Numbered from the stretch's first letter, positions 1 through 8,696 are shown. The stretch is DNA of 64,000 bases from HXMU1420-2 sp034670145 (GCA_034670145.1 JAXMOA010000011.1:119196-183195), one strand, 5' to 3'. The notes: a model not told the origin generated them from the letters alone. Numbers and translations: made by a program.

Positions 1-2722
1 CGCCATAGAGCCCCTTGCTGCTTACGCCATCGTCGAAATCGACATAGTCGTAAGATCCCAACATTCCTGATCCAAGGGCGTAGCCGTTGGATGTGGAGTA
101 GAGCGGATCATAGTCGATCTGGTCCGAGTCGGCATCGTAGTAATACTGATGAAACGCGCGGTCATCGCCGGACAGGCCGTAGTGGTCGCCGGAGAACGTG
201 TCGAAGACGTAGTAATAGCCGGTGCTATTGCCGGCTGTGTCGGTGACGTAACGCAGGTCGCCCAGCGACAGGCCCTGCGAGCCATCCGTGTCAAATGTGT
301 AGCCGTAGTAGTAGTCTGATCCGTTGTACCAGTAGTAGGCATAGGTGGTTCCCTGGGGCTCATCGTCGGTTTCCTGGCCGTAGTCGCCGTAGAACCCCGG
401 GTCATAGATGTTGTCATCGAAATCGACATAGTCGTTTGACTCCAGCATGCCCGATCCCAGCGCATAGCCGTTCAGGGTGGAGTAGAGCGGGTCATAGTCG
501 ATCTGGTTCGTGTCGGCATCGTAGTAATATTGATGGAAGGCCCGGTCATCGCCGCCAAGGCTGTAGTGGTCGCCGCTGTGTGTGCCGTAGACATAGTAGT
601 ATCCGGCGCCGGTGTCGGTTTCGCCGGTCATGTAGTACAGATCACCCTCGGACAATCGCTGCGAGCCATCCTCGTCATAGGTGTAGCCGTAGTAGTAGTC
701 TGATCCGTTGTACCAGTAATAGCTGTAGGTGGTTGGGGCGAAATCCTCGCCATCGGCTTCGTAATAGCCGTTTTCGCCAAACAGCCCGTTGCTGAGGTCT
801 CCGCTGCCAAAGTCGACGTAATCATAGGCGCCCAGCATGCCTTGCCCGGCGGCATAGCCGTTGGTTGTTGACAGGTAGGGGTCATAGTCGGTCTGGCCGG
901 TTTCACCGTCATAATACTCGGAAAATGCGGCGTAATCGTCGTCTGCCAGGTTTTCGGCATTGCCGTCGGCAACCAGGTAGACGACGTAATAGGGGCTGGT
1001 TCCGTTTTCGCTGGTCACGGTGACTTCGTAGCGATCATACAGCCCCTGCGAGCCGTCCGCGTCGAAGGTGTAGCCATAATAGACGTCGCCGGATCCGCCC
1101 GGGTCGCTGACAGCGAAGTAATAGGTGGAACCGGATATCCAGGTGGTGTCATCGTCGAATTCGACCCGTTCGACATTGGTCAGCGTGACGGTGTCGCCCT
1201 GTCCGCTGACCGTTGTTGTGCCGCTGGCCGCCGAAATCGTGTAGTTCGCGGCGCTGCCGGACAGCACAACCGTGTCGCTGCCATCTGCGCCGTCCACCGT
1301 GTCACTGCCGCCGCCGGTGACCACGCGGTTGTCGGCCTCGTTGCCCAGCACCGTGTCTGATGTGCCGGTCAGGATCAGGTTTTCGATGATCGTGTCGCGT
1401 GCGATCGACAGGTTGCCGATCAGGCCATTGACGTCGGAAAAGCTTTCGTCGTTCAGGTCGATGGTGTTGGCAGAGGAGGTGAAGCTGAGGTCGAGCGTGT
1501 CGGTGCCGTCGCTGTCGACGATGGTCATCGTGTAGGGCGCGCCGCTGGCCATGCTGGACAGATCGTCGAAGAATCCGCCCACGTTCGAGTTGGAGCCATA
1601 GGTCGTGTCGCCCGATTGGACTGCGCCAAGGCCATAGAGAGACTGCATCGCCACGACGTCGGCCGCCATTGGGGTCAGCACATAGGCGTAAGAGGCATTG
1701 ATGTTGTCATTGTCGTTCTGCGAGAAATACGACATGACCGTGGATTGCCAGCTGTCATTGGCATAGTGATTGTCGCCGGTGCCCTCGGTCGCGCCATAGC
1801 TGGCGTTGCCGTTGTAGTTGCCTGCATGGCCCAGCCCCAGCGCATGGCCGATTTCATGGATGAATGTCTGGGTCGAATAGCTGCTGAGGATGGCGTTGCC
1901 GAAGGAATCCAGGTCAAAGGTCAGCCAATCGGTCGACACGTTGATATCGGCGCGTGTGATTGTGTCGCCGTTGAGAGAGTTGCTGGCGTAGGCGCCGGAA
2001 TCGGTATCGTCGAAGAACAGCTCTGCTGTTGCGCCGGTGCTTTCATCAACAAAATTAAAGACGATTCCGGTGGCATAGGTCCATGCCTCCAGCGCCCAGG
2101 TGGCAAATTGCTGACCGGCGGCGGTGAGCGAGGTGATGTCGACATCCAACGCGCCGTCAGCGCCGAGGTCAAAGGATTGCGGGTAGGCGCGGGAGGTGTA
2201 GCCGGACCAATCCCAGTACCCCTCGGTCAGTTGCAGCGCGATTTCATCATTGGTGAATACGGGCAAGGCGGCGCCGGTCTGGACCGTTTGCACGGTCAGT
2301 TCATAGGTGCCTGCGCCGCGGTCAGAGTATGCGCCGGCGCCGAGGTAATAGGTGCCCGTTTGTGTTGCGGTATAGGTGAGGCTGGAATCGAGGCCCGGCC
2401 CATCATCGTCGTCAAAGCTCAGCTGGCTGCCGTTGGATCCGATCAGTCGCAGGTAGGGATCCGCCAACGTGGCGCCATCCAGGGTGATGTTGTAGGTTGT
2501 GCCCGCCTCGAGCGTGATTTTGACCCAGTCACGATCACCGAACGACGCCAAGCGCCCTTCGAAGGTGTCGCCAACACTGATCTCGTAAGTGGTGCTGCTG
2601 TTGTCCGCAGCATCAAGGCCCTCGCTTATGGTTTGCGCCTGGGGAACATCCCCGGCGTTTTCCAGCTCTGAATAAGGGCAATATTGGTCAAAAGGACGAA
2701 ACGCGGCGCAATACTGACACAT
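1..2722 (-). CDS. Serralysin-like secreted metalloprotease with tandem Tyr-rich modules (3' end outside window)
   Basis: Read by hand on the minus strand from ATG at 2722; the frame stays open to the window edge (907 codons seen, no stop). Order: a PPC-type beta domain (about residues 30-150), a zinc protease domain with HEIGHALGLGH at 289-299 (the HExxHxxGxxH metzincin signature) and a Met-turn at Met330 (VMSY), then a short RTX/M10-C-like stretch (about 455-525), then at least three modules with a 128-residue period (about 531, 665, 793) carrying YYWYNGSDYYYGYT and an acidic DxDGSQ loop. There is no N-terminal signal peptide, as expected for type I secretion. Known family role: extracellular proteolysis. 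Substrate and module function are unknown. The modules may bind calcium or polysaccharide; that is inference only. Confidence 0.9.
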   Translation of the reverse strand, partial: MCQYCAAFRPFDQYCPYSELENAGDVPQAQTISEGLDAADNSSTTYEISVGDTFEGRLASFGDRDWVKITLEAGTTYNITLDGATLADPYLRLIGSNGSQLSFDDDDGPGLDSSLTYTATQTGTYYLGAGAYSDRGAGTYELTVQTVQTGAALPVFTNDEIALQLTEGYWDWSGYTSRAYPQSFDLGADGALDVDITSLTAAGQQFATWALEAWTYATGIVFNFVDESTGATAELFFDDTDSGAYASNSLNGDTITRADINVSTDWLTFDLDSFGNAILSSYSTQTFIHEIGHALGLGHAGNYNGNASYGATEGTGDNHYANDSWQSTVMSYFSQNDNDNINASYAYVLTPMAADVVAMQSLYGLGAVQSGDTTYGSNSNVGGFFDDLSSMASGAPYTMTIVDSDGTDTLDLSFTSSANTIDLNDESFSDVNGLIGNLSIARDTIIENLILTGTSDTVLGNEADNRVVTGGGSDTVDGADGSDTVVLSGSAANYTISAASGTTTVSGQGDTVTLTNVERVEFDDDTTWISGSTYYFAVSDPGGSGDVYYGYTFDADGSQGLYDRYEVTVTSENGTSPYYVVYLVADGNAENLADDDYAAFSEYYDGETGQTDYDPYLSTTNGYAAGQGMLGAYDYVDFGSGDLSNGLFGENGYYEADGEDFAPTTYSYYWYNGSDYYYGYTYDEDGSQRLSEGDLYYMTGETDTGAGYYYVYGTHSGDHYSLGGDDRAFHQYYYDADTNQIDYDPLYSTLNGYALGSGMLESNDYVDFDDNIYDPGFYGDYGQETDDEPQGTTYAYYWYNGSDYYYGYTFDTDGSQGLSLGDLRYVTDTAGNSTGYYYVFDTFSGDHYGLSGDDRAFHQYYYDADSDQIDYDPLYSTSNGYALGSGMLGSYDYVDFDDGVSSKGLYG

Positions 2723-2738
2723 GATTAATACTCTCGGG

Positions 2739-3209
2739 TTAAATCGGAGGATTGCTTCCGATGAGGAGACCTAAAAGAAATTTCTTGTAGACATGCGGCC
2801 CGATTGCCGTGTCCTGGGTATTGAAATCCAATGGCGGGCCCTGGGTGTGGCCGGTGGCGTCTGACCACCGCAAACGCCCTGCCAATCTGTGTTTGCTTTG
2901 GTGGTCGACGACCAGTTCCAGATCAAGCGCGGCCTCTGCCGGCTGGGACGTCAGGGCTACGGAGGTGCCCGGGTAGCGTGTTTCGATCAGTTCTGCAAAG
3001 GCCCCACACATGGTGTCGGGCGCGTCGATGCAGTTCAGCGATACAATCCGGGTCGTCATTTTATGACTTTCACCTTTAACCGAGTCAGGTATGGCGATTG
3101 ATGTGATCAGAAAAAGGCCAAAAAGTGCAAATTGAGTTAAAAATATAGCAATTTTATATCTAGATCGGTTTCGTGGGTGTCCAGTGTTTTTATTGCCATC
3201 TTGCGCCAT
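2739..3209 (-). CDS. Small membrane-anchored protein of unknown function
   Basis: An open frame ends 17 bp before the protease start and probably shares its transcript. From ATG 3209 it encodes about 156 residues: a short basic N-terminus, one hydrophobic helix (YKIAIFLTQFALFGLFLI, about residues 20-38), then a soluble domain with two Cys (NCIDAPDTMC). A longer frame to 3347 would need a TTG start and is less likely. A shorter start at 3060 has an AAGGTG element upstream and would give a 106-residue cytosolic form lacking the helix. The helix coding stretch is markedly AT-rich and could double as promoter for the protease. I do not recognise the family; a role linked to the protease (inhibitor, accessory) is only suggested by position. 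Confidence 0.5.
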   Translation of the reverse strand: MAQDGNKNTGHPRNRSRYKIAIFLTQFALFGLFLITSIAIPDSVKGESHKMTTRIVSLNCIDAPDTMCGAFAELIETRYPGTSVALTSQPAEAALDLELVVDHQSKHRLAGRLRWSDATGHTQGPPLDFNTQDTAIGPHVYKKFLLGLLIGSNPPI

Positions 3210-3509
3210 CGCGGTCCCAAGACGGGGTGTCTTGCGGTCAAACGGTGGCTGGGAACAGCGCAAGCGATTCTCGCAAGCCGTTGTTTTTGCGTTGGGTCGT
3301 GGTTTTGGCGCGCAGCCTTGGAGATGGCCTAAATCGGTTTTGTTCAAAAGGGTTAACCTGCGTAAATGCCCGATTGTTACCCGACAACAGCTGGTCGGTC
3401 ATGGGGTGGCGCCGGGATCGGGAAATTCGGCGGTTGCTTGCTGATTTCGGGGGGTGCGGCAGGTTTTGCGATTTGGGCGAGATCCGGCGCAGGCGGAGCG
3501 GAAGAGGGG
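3210..3509. other. Non-coding gap
   Basis: Three hundred bases between the membrane-anchored protein gene and the response regulator. I see no frame with family resemblance or a convincing ribosome-binding site. The upstream regulatory region of the 2739-3209 gene probably lies here. Confidence 0.4.
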
Positions 3510-4121
3510 TCAGAAAACACCGGCCTCTTTGGCGATCATCGCGGCCTGTGTGCGGTTCTTGGCGTCCAGTTTGCGGCACAGGGTTTTGACGTGCAGCTTG
3601 ATCGTGACCTCTTGCAGGTCCAGATCACGGGCGATTTCCTTGTTGGAGAGGCCTTTGCACAGGCCGCCCAAAACCTCCATTTCGCGTTGGCTGAGGGTCT
3701 TGGCGAGTGCGTTTTCTGCCTCGGGCTCGGATTGCGTCATGAAGGCGACCGGGACGAATATTTCACCGGCAGCCATGAATCGGACCGCGTTGATCAGGGA
3801 TTTGGCGCCCATTGTCTTGGGCAGGAAGCCGACCGCGCCCGCATCGAGGGCCTGTTGGGCGATGGCCTTGGGCGCTGTGCCTGACATGATGGCCACGGGC
3901 CGTCCGTCGCCGGCCTCTTGCGCCTTGGCGAGGCCTTCGAGCCCGTTCATGCCCGGCATGGTGTAATCCAGCAGGATCAGGTCGAACAGGGTTTTACGGG
4001 CCGCTGTGCAGGCGGCCTCCAGGTCGGAGACAGAGGTGACCTGAATGTCGGGCTCGTTTTCCATGAAAGCGGCCAGCGTGTCGCGCACCAACTCATGGTC
4101 GTCTGCAATCAGTACTTTCAT
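3510..4121 (-). CDS. LuxR/NarL-family response regulator
   Basis: 203 residues. The N-terminal receiver domain has the acidic pair Asp7-Asp8, phosphoacceptor Asp52 (LLDYTMPGMNG), a switch Ser (IMSGT) and Lys in FLPKT. The C-terminal LuxR helix-turn-helix starts near LSQREMEVL and ends near residue 195 (GLSNKEIARDL, VKLHVKTLCRKL-type recognition helix). Its ATG overlaps the stop of the upstream hybrid kinase by 4 bp (ATGA), so the two are translationally coupled and very likely cognate partners. It should act as a DNA-binding output of the FIST/kinase module. Target genes are unknown. Confidence 0.93.
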   Translation of the reverse strand: MKVLIADDHELVRDTLAAFMENEPDIQVTSVSDLEAACTAARKTLFDLILLDYTMPGMNGLEGLAKAQEAGDGRPVAIMSGTAPKAIAQQALDAGAVGFLPKTMGAKSLINAVRFMAAGEIFVPVAFMTQSEPEAENALAKTLSQREMEVLGGLCKGLSNKEIARDLDLQEVTIKLHVKTLCRKLDAKNRTQAAMIAKEAGVF

Positions 4122-7003
4122 GATTCCTGCCTTTCGGTATGGCGTGCTTCTTTGGCGATGATACGCGAAATTTGGCGTAGGTCAGGTGGTTTTGAGAAAA
4201 TGCCTTTGACGGCCGGGGCCGAGACCCTGGGATCGGCCAGCCGACGCGAGAGGGCGGTGACGATCAGGATAGGCAGATTGGGGGCGATCCGGGTCACTTC
4301 GGCCACCAGATCACCGCCGCTAAAGGCCCCCATGTCATAGTCCGAGACGATGGCGGACCAGGCCTCGGGGTCTTCCTGGATGCTTTCGACGGCCAGTTCG
4401 GGGTCGCTGACGACGGCCACTTCGGCACCGAGGCGTTCAAGATAGGATCCGATGACGTCGGCGACCTCGGTTTCGTCGTCAACCACCAGAATGAGCGTGC
4501 CGGAGAGGTCCGCCCGGGTGGTTTCGGACTGGTCCTGATCCGGCGTTTTGGGATCGGCGCCCAGGGGCAGGTAGATTGTGACTGTGGTGCCCTGGCCCGG
4601 CGTGCTGGTGACGCTGATGGCCCCATGTGCGGCGACGACCATTGATGCCACGGTTGCCAGCCCCAAACCGGTGCCCTGCGCGCCTTTGGTCGAGAAATAG
4701 GGCTCGAAGATTTTTTCCATGTCTTCGCCCGAGATCCCGGAGCCATCATCGGTTACGGTGAGCGCGCCATAGCTGCGTCCCGGGTCCAGGCGTCCGACGC
4801 GGGGCGGAGTGGTGGGGGTGGTCACCTGATGCAATCCGACGCGCAATGTGCCGCCCTCGGTGGAGAGCGCGTCCTGGGCATTGAGCATGATGTTCAGGGC
4901 GATTTGGGTCATTTCCGTCGGGCTGCCGAGGACCAGAAGCGGCTGGGACGCCAGATCTGATTGCAGTTTCACGCCGGGGGCGAGCGTCACCGAGAGAAGG
5001 TCTGTGGCAGATTTGATGGATTGGCGCAGGTCGAATTCGGCGCTGTCCTGAATGTCGCGGCCCAGATCCAGCAGGCGATTGACCAGCCAGGCGGCCTGCT
5101 GGCCGGCGGCTGTGATGCGGTCGGCATGGGTGCGTACCTTGGTGTCGGTGGCGGCATCGCCGGTGATCAACAGGGCAGATCCGGTGATGGCAGAGAGCAG
5201 GTTGTTGAAATCATGCGCCAATCCGGCCGCCATTTGCGAAACCACCTGCTGGCGTCTGGCCTGGTTCAGCTGCTGGTCCAACTCGCTGCGTTTGCGGCGC
5301 ACTTCGCGTTGTTCGGTGATGTCGCGCACGATCAGGATGACGCCGACTTCGTCGACCTGGCGCAGGGCCACGTCGTGCCAACGGCGATCTGAACCCTGTC
5401 CGCCAAAGGCCAGTTGATCGCTGGCCTGTCCCTGGGCAGCCAGGCGTTTGGTGATGTCGCGGATCAGGGCCTGGGCGTTGTCGTTTTTGTAAAAGGTTGA
5501 CCAGCGCCGCCCGAGCAACGCGGTTTCGGACCGGGCCTGCAAAATGGTGCAAAGGCTGGGATTGGCATGAACGATGCGGCCGCTGGGGTCGGCGATCGCG
5601 ATGCCGTCGGGGGCGTGTTCGATGGCGGCAACGCGCGAACGCAGGGTATGTTCTGCGGTTTTTGTCGGGGTGATATCGGTGGTGGAGACCACCAGACCAT
5701 CCTCGGCGGTGCTTTGGGCGCGGATCAGCAGGGTGCGCCCGTCTGGCAGGGCCATTTCGGTGGCGGCGGTGCTTTGGGCGATGGCGTGCAGGTCAAGCTG
5801 GCTGATATCGGGTGCGCGCGCCAGCTGTGGGGCGGGGATAGTGGCCAGATGCGCGGCCAGGTTTTCGCGGGTGCTGCTGCCCTCTGCCCAGCCGAGGCCG
5901 GGGGCGGGCAGGATCTGATGAAACCGGGCGTTTGAAAACAGGATGGTCAGGTCCTTGTCCAGCAACAAAAAGCCGTTGTCGGTGTGCGACAGCGCTTCGA
6001 GCATGCGTTGCCTGTTGGTTTCGCTCTGCCTTTGTGCAGTGACCCGGGGTGATACGTCGGTTTGCGTGGCCACGAGGAATTCAGGCGTGCCATCCGCGCC
6101 CATCACGGGAAACAGCGACAGCTCATTCCAGAACAGGCTGCCATCCCGGCGTTTGTTGCGCATGACAAAGGTGCCGGTGCCATTGGTCCGCACGGTTTCG
6201 CGCAGGCGGGCGCGTTCGCTGCTGGTTTTGGGCTCGGCGTTCATGAAACGGCAGTTCTTGCCGATGACTTCGGCGCTGGAATAGCCCGAGAGGGATTCGA
6301 AGGCCGGATTGACAAAGATCAGCGGGCGGTTCGGGTCGCGGGCGTTGGCGATGGCAAAGCCGGAGGAGGAGCCATCAATCGTTGCGGCAAGCAGGCGGTT
6401 GCGGATTTGCAGTTCGAGCGAGGTCAGGGTTTGCCCGGCCAGGGCGGTGATGCGCGACAGCAGGCGGCGGTCTGCATTGGTGAAATGGGCCGATTGCCGG
6501 TGCAGGGCCACCAGCGCGCCGGGGGTTTGCCCGTCACCCAGGTTGAGCGGTGCGGAAAGCAGGCTGCGCAGCGGATCGCGGTCTGGATCGGCCAGCCCTG
6601 CCAGATCGGACCATGGCATCAACGTCGAGATATCCGCCAGGTTGCGCGGTTTGCCAAAGATCGGCACATCGCTGAGCGCGATCGGGGCAAAGGCCGAGGC
6701 GCGCGCGTCCGAGAGCGCGCATAGGTCGGGTTGGGTGGAGGCGACGATGCGCATCGCCCCGTCCTGATGGGCAAAGACACAAACCAGATCCGCCTTGAGC
6801 ACGTCCATGCTGGAGGTCAACAGCGTGTCAAAGGCCTGATCTTTGGTCGAGACGGTTTGCAGCGTATTCAGTACCCGAAACAGCGTGCGTGTTTCATCGA
6901 GCATCCGCGCTTCGCGTTGCCTGAGATCTTGAAGCTCCAGCAGGGCCTCGCGCAGTCTCTCGTCGTCTTGCATTCGGGGCTCATGGGTCGTTCTAGTCTG
7001 CAC
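4118..7003 (-). CDS. Hybrid sensor histidine kinase: GAF, LOV-like PAS, two more PAS, HisKA/HATPase, receiver
   Basis: 961 residues, no transmembrane segment, so a cytosolic sensor. GAF-like region about 40-195. A PAS domain at about 205-320 has the LOV hallmark NCRF with Cys251, followed by Asn283 (MRNKRRDG), Asn293 (FWNEL) and Gln314 (ATQTDV), the positions that contact flavin in LOV photoreceptors; the usual Gln after NCRFL is Asn here (NCRFMN). PAS-2 about 335-445, PAS-3 about 452-565, H-box His597 (GLAHDFNNLLS), HATPase with NIMLNAQDAL, DDGSGI and GTGLGLA, and a C-terminal receiver (about 834-955) with Asp888. The start overlaps the FIST gene stop by 11 bp; ATG at 6973 is an alternative. 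The FIST neighbour suggests the kinase is also controlled by that protein. LOV photochemistry is inferred, not shown. Confidence 0.93.
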   Translation of the reverse strand: MQTRTTHEPRMQDDERLREALLELQDLRQREARMLDETRTLFRVLNTLQTVSTKDQAFDTLLTSSMDVLKADLVCVFAHQDGAMRIVASTQPDLCALSDARASAFAPIALSDVPIFGKPRNLADISTLMPWSDLAGLADPDRDPLRSLLSAPLNLGDGQTPGALVALHRQSAHFTNADRRLLSRITALAGQTLTSLELQIRNRLLAATIDGSSSGFAIANARDPNRPLIFVNPAFESLSGYSSAEVIGKNCRFMNAEPKTSSERARLRETVRTNGTGTFVMRNKRRDGSLFWNELSLFPVMGADGTPEFLVATQTDVSPRVTAQRQSETNRQRMLEALSHTDNGFLLLDKDLTILFSNARFHQILPAPGLGWAEGSSTRENLAAHLATIPAPQLARAPDISQLDLHAIAQSTAATEMALPDGRTLLIRAQSTAEDGLVVSTTDITPTKTAEHTLRSRVAAIEHAPDGIAIADPSGRIVHANPSLCTILQARSETALLGRRWSTFYKNDNAQALIRDITKRLAAQGQASDQLAFGGQGSDRRWHDVALRQVDEVGVILIVRDITEQREVRRKRSELDQQLNQARRQQVVSQMAAGLAHDFNNLLSAITGSALLITGDAATDTKVRTHADRITAAGQQAAWLVNRLLDLGRDIQDSAEFDLRQSIKSATDLLSVTLAPGVKLQSDLASQPLLVLGSPTEMTQIALNIMLNAQDALSTEGGTLRVGLHQVTTPTTPPRVGRLDPGRSYGALTVTDDGSGISGEDMEKIFEPYFSTKGAQGTGLGLATVASMVVAAHGAISVTSTPGQGTTVTIYLPLGADPKTPDQDQSETTRADLSGTLILVVDDETEVADVIGSYLERLGAEVAVVSDPELAVESIQEDPEAWSAIVSDYDMGAFSGGDLVAEVTRIAPNLPILIVTALSRRLADPRVSAPAVKGIFSKPPDLRQISRIIAKEARHTERQES

Positions 7004-8189
7004 TGAACACTAGGCAGGAAATCATCAGGTTGCCATGTCTGTTTCCGCTCTGGTGGATCGGGCCCTGCTCGCCGAAGGAGAAGTGCGTCAAGAAAGGCGC
7101 ATTGTTCAGCGCTGTGGTGGTCCCGTCGAGCACCAGATCCAGTTTGTCTCGGATGCTGAGCATGCAGCCGCCGCAGTAGATCATGAGGGCGCCGGCGATG
7201 GGGGTTTCGCTGTCGGGCAGGGCCTGACGGGCGACGCGCCCGGCGCGTTCAGCCAATGCGGTGACGGTGCCATTCATCTGGGTGAGGGTTTCGCCCTGAT
7301 TGAGGCTGGCGAAGAGGTCGATGGAGCCGTCACTGTTTGCGATGGCGGGATGGGCCAGCAGAAAGGTCGAGATGCCATGCAGGTCAGAGCCTTTGCGGCC
7401 CAGCGGATAGAGGGCAGATGCCGAGAGGATGTTGTGCGGGGCGCTCAGCTGTGGCTGGCACACGGCGCCATCGGTCCATTCGGCATAGGCCTCCAGGGCC
7501 GGGCGGCCGTCGATTTCGAACAGGCGGCGCCCTTCGACACGGGTGACGGTGCCGGAGTGGGCGGTTGGGGCGTAGCCGTTTTGGTAGGCAAAGGAGACCT
7601 CGGTCGAGGAAAACAGGACCGAGACGACAACGCCGGCGTCGCCATGCCCATTGGGGCCGAGCACGTACCAATTGCCCGAGACATCGTTGTCGGCTGCGCT
7701 GCCGCCGATGATGGGGACGTCTGGTCCGACGATGTCGGCGATACCGGCCAGGAGGTCCTCTTCGGTGCCGGGGGTGCCGGTGACCCAGACAACATCGGGG
7801 ATTTCGCCCGCGCGGCCTGCATGGGCCAGGGCCTGACGGGTTGCGGTCTGTGCGGCGGCACGGGGGGTATCGTCCAATGGCTGGTAGTGGGTGCCATAGT
7901 CGCCCTCCAGATCCTCGAGCACGAAGAGGGCGATGGCGCCTTCTTCCTGTGTGTGATCGCCGTGCTGGGTCATGGCGCCCAGGCAAGAGCTGGCGCCGTG
8001 AATGGCGGGACCTGCGGCGCCTGCGCTTAACCCTGCCAGTGCGGCCTGCACCGTTGCGGCGTCATGGCGGGAATCCATGGCAGCAAAGACAAAGTCGGGT
8101 GATGGAATCGCCTGCGCCACCTGAGTGTGCAATTGCTGCATCAGCAGGCTGGTGTCCCCGCCTGCTGCGTTGAAGGTTTGAATCCGCAT
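6993..8189 (-). CDS. FIST-domain protein (NosP-like candidate sensor)
   Basis: 398 residues with FIST_N (about 25-215, including IIGGSAADND) and FIST_C (about 225-385, ending FGEQGPIHQSGNRHGNLM). FIST proteins are predicted ligand sensors, and the NosP subgroup has been described as haem-based nitric oxide sensors encoded beside histidine kinases. This gene overlaps the kinase gene by 11 bp and follows a globin gene, a context fitting NosP. Which His, if any, would bind haem cannot be decided here. The ribosome-binding site AAGGA (8204-8200, minus strand) sits inside an 8-bp inverted repeat, so translation may be controlled by RNA structure (see 8193-8277). Confidence 0.9.
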   Translation of the reverse strand: MRIQTFNAAGGDTSLLMQQLHTQVAQAIPSPDFVFAAMDSRHDAATVQAALAGLSAGAAGPAIHGASSCLGAMTQHGDHTQEEGAIALFVLEDLEGDYGTHYQPLDDTPRAAAQTATRQALAHAGRAGEIPDVVWVTGTPGTEEDLLAGIADIVGPDVPIIGGSAADNDVSGNWYVLGPNGHGDAGVVVSVLFSSTEVSFAYQNGYAPTAHSGTVTRVEGRRLFEIDGRPALEAYAEWTDGAVCQPQLSAPHNILSASALYPLGRKGSDLHGISTFLLAHPAIANSDGSIDLFASLNQGETLTQMNGTVTALAERAGRVARQALPDSETPIAGALMIYCGGCMLSIRDKLDLVLDGTTTALNNAPFLTHFSFGEQGPIHQSGNRHGNLMISCLVFSAD

Positions 8190-8192
8190 TTA

Positions 8193-8277
8193 CCCCTATC
8201 CTTTCGGGGGCAGATTACGACAAACTGGATAGGGTGTGACTATCTACGATGGATAGGCACCTATCCGAAAGGATAGG
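8193..8277 (-). promoter_or_regulatory. Leader with five alternating heptamers; candidate RBS-sequestering RNA switch or operator
   Basis: CCTATCC occurs at 8195-8201 and 8260-8266, and its complement GGATAGG at 8227-8233, 8251-8257 and 8271-8277 (plus-strand reading). In the transcript of the FIST operon the copy at 8201-8194 overlaps the Shine-Dalgarno and can pair over 8 bp with 8234-8227, hiding it behind a 25-nt loop. Upstream copies can form a 7-bp hairpin with a 4-nt loop (8277-8260) or pair with each other instead. The 8260-8277 hairpin may also terminate the globin transcript. Mutually exclusive pairings are seen directly; regulation is inference. Confidence 0.5.
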
Positions 8278-8291
8278 TCCGTTCGGGTCGA

Positions 8292-8696
8292 TCAGTCGGG
8301 ATAGGCGGATTTGACCATTTCGGCGGCCAGGGCGTTGTAGGTTTCGCTCCAGGCGGCTTTGGTTTCGGCGTCGAATGCATTGCCCAGCAGGGTCGAGAGC
8401 GCCTCGATCAAGGCGGAGCCGACGGCGTCGTAATGCTCGGGTGTGGCACCATAGGCGACGTGGCGCATGGCCAGATCCCGGGCGGCGGGCAGCAGGCTGT
8501 CGCCATCATCCAGGTGGTCGACGATGAAATTCAGGGTTTCGACCAGTTTGGCCCCCTGCGCGCGCATGTCGTTCTGAAACAGGGGTTGCACCTGTGGGGC
8601 GCGCTGGAACAGCAAGGTATAAAAGGTTTGCGCCAGCGCCTCGCGGTGCAAAATCGCCTGAGCCCAGGTTGTTCTTACCCGTTCTGTGTTGTCCAC
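8292..8696 (-). CDS. Single-domain globin (flavohaemoglobin-type, no reductase)
   Basis: 134 residues from GTG 8696, chosen because AGGAG lies 7 nt upstream and the protein then has normal globin length; the open frame continues to ATG 8822 but that extension has no ribosome-binding site and no globin homology. It aligns by eye with the globin half of Hmp: Tyr26 (FYTLLF, position B10), Gln47 (position E7) and proximal His79 (RHVAYGATPEHY). Tyr-B10/Gln-E7 is typical of oxygen-binding globins that detoxify nitric oxide. There is no FAD/NAD reductase domain, so an external reductase would be needed. It lies in the same direction as the FIST/kinase genes, 102 bp upstream of FIST. Confidence 0.9.
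   Translation of the reverse strand: MDNTERVRTTWAQAILHREALAQTFYTLLFQRAPQVQPLFQNDMRAQGAKLVETLNFIVDHLDDGDSLLPAARDLAMRHVAYGATPEHYDAVGSALIEALSTLLGNAFDAETKAAWSETYNALAAEMVKSAYPD

Noticed and set aside
1616..2671. 351-codon open frame on the plus strand
   Set aside because: It lies wholly antisense to the serralysin coding region, has no family motifs and is Gly/Val-rich as expected for the complement of a GC-rich gene.
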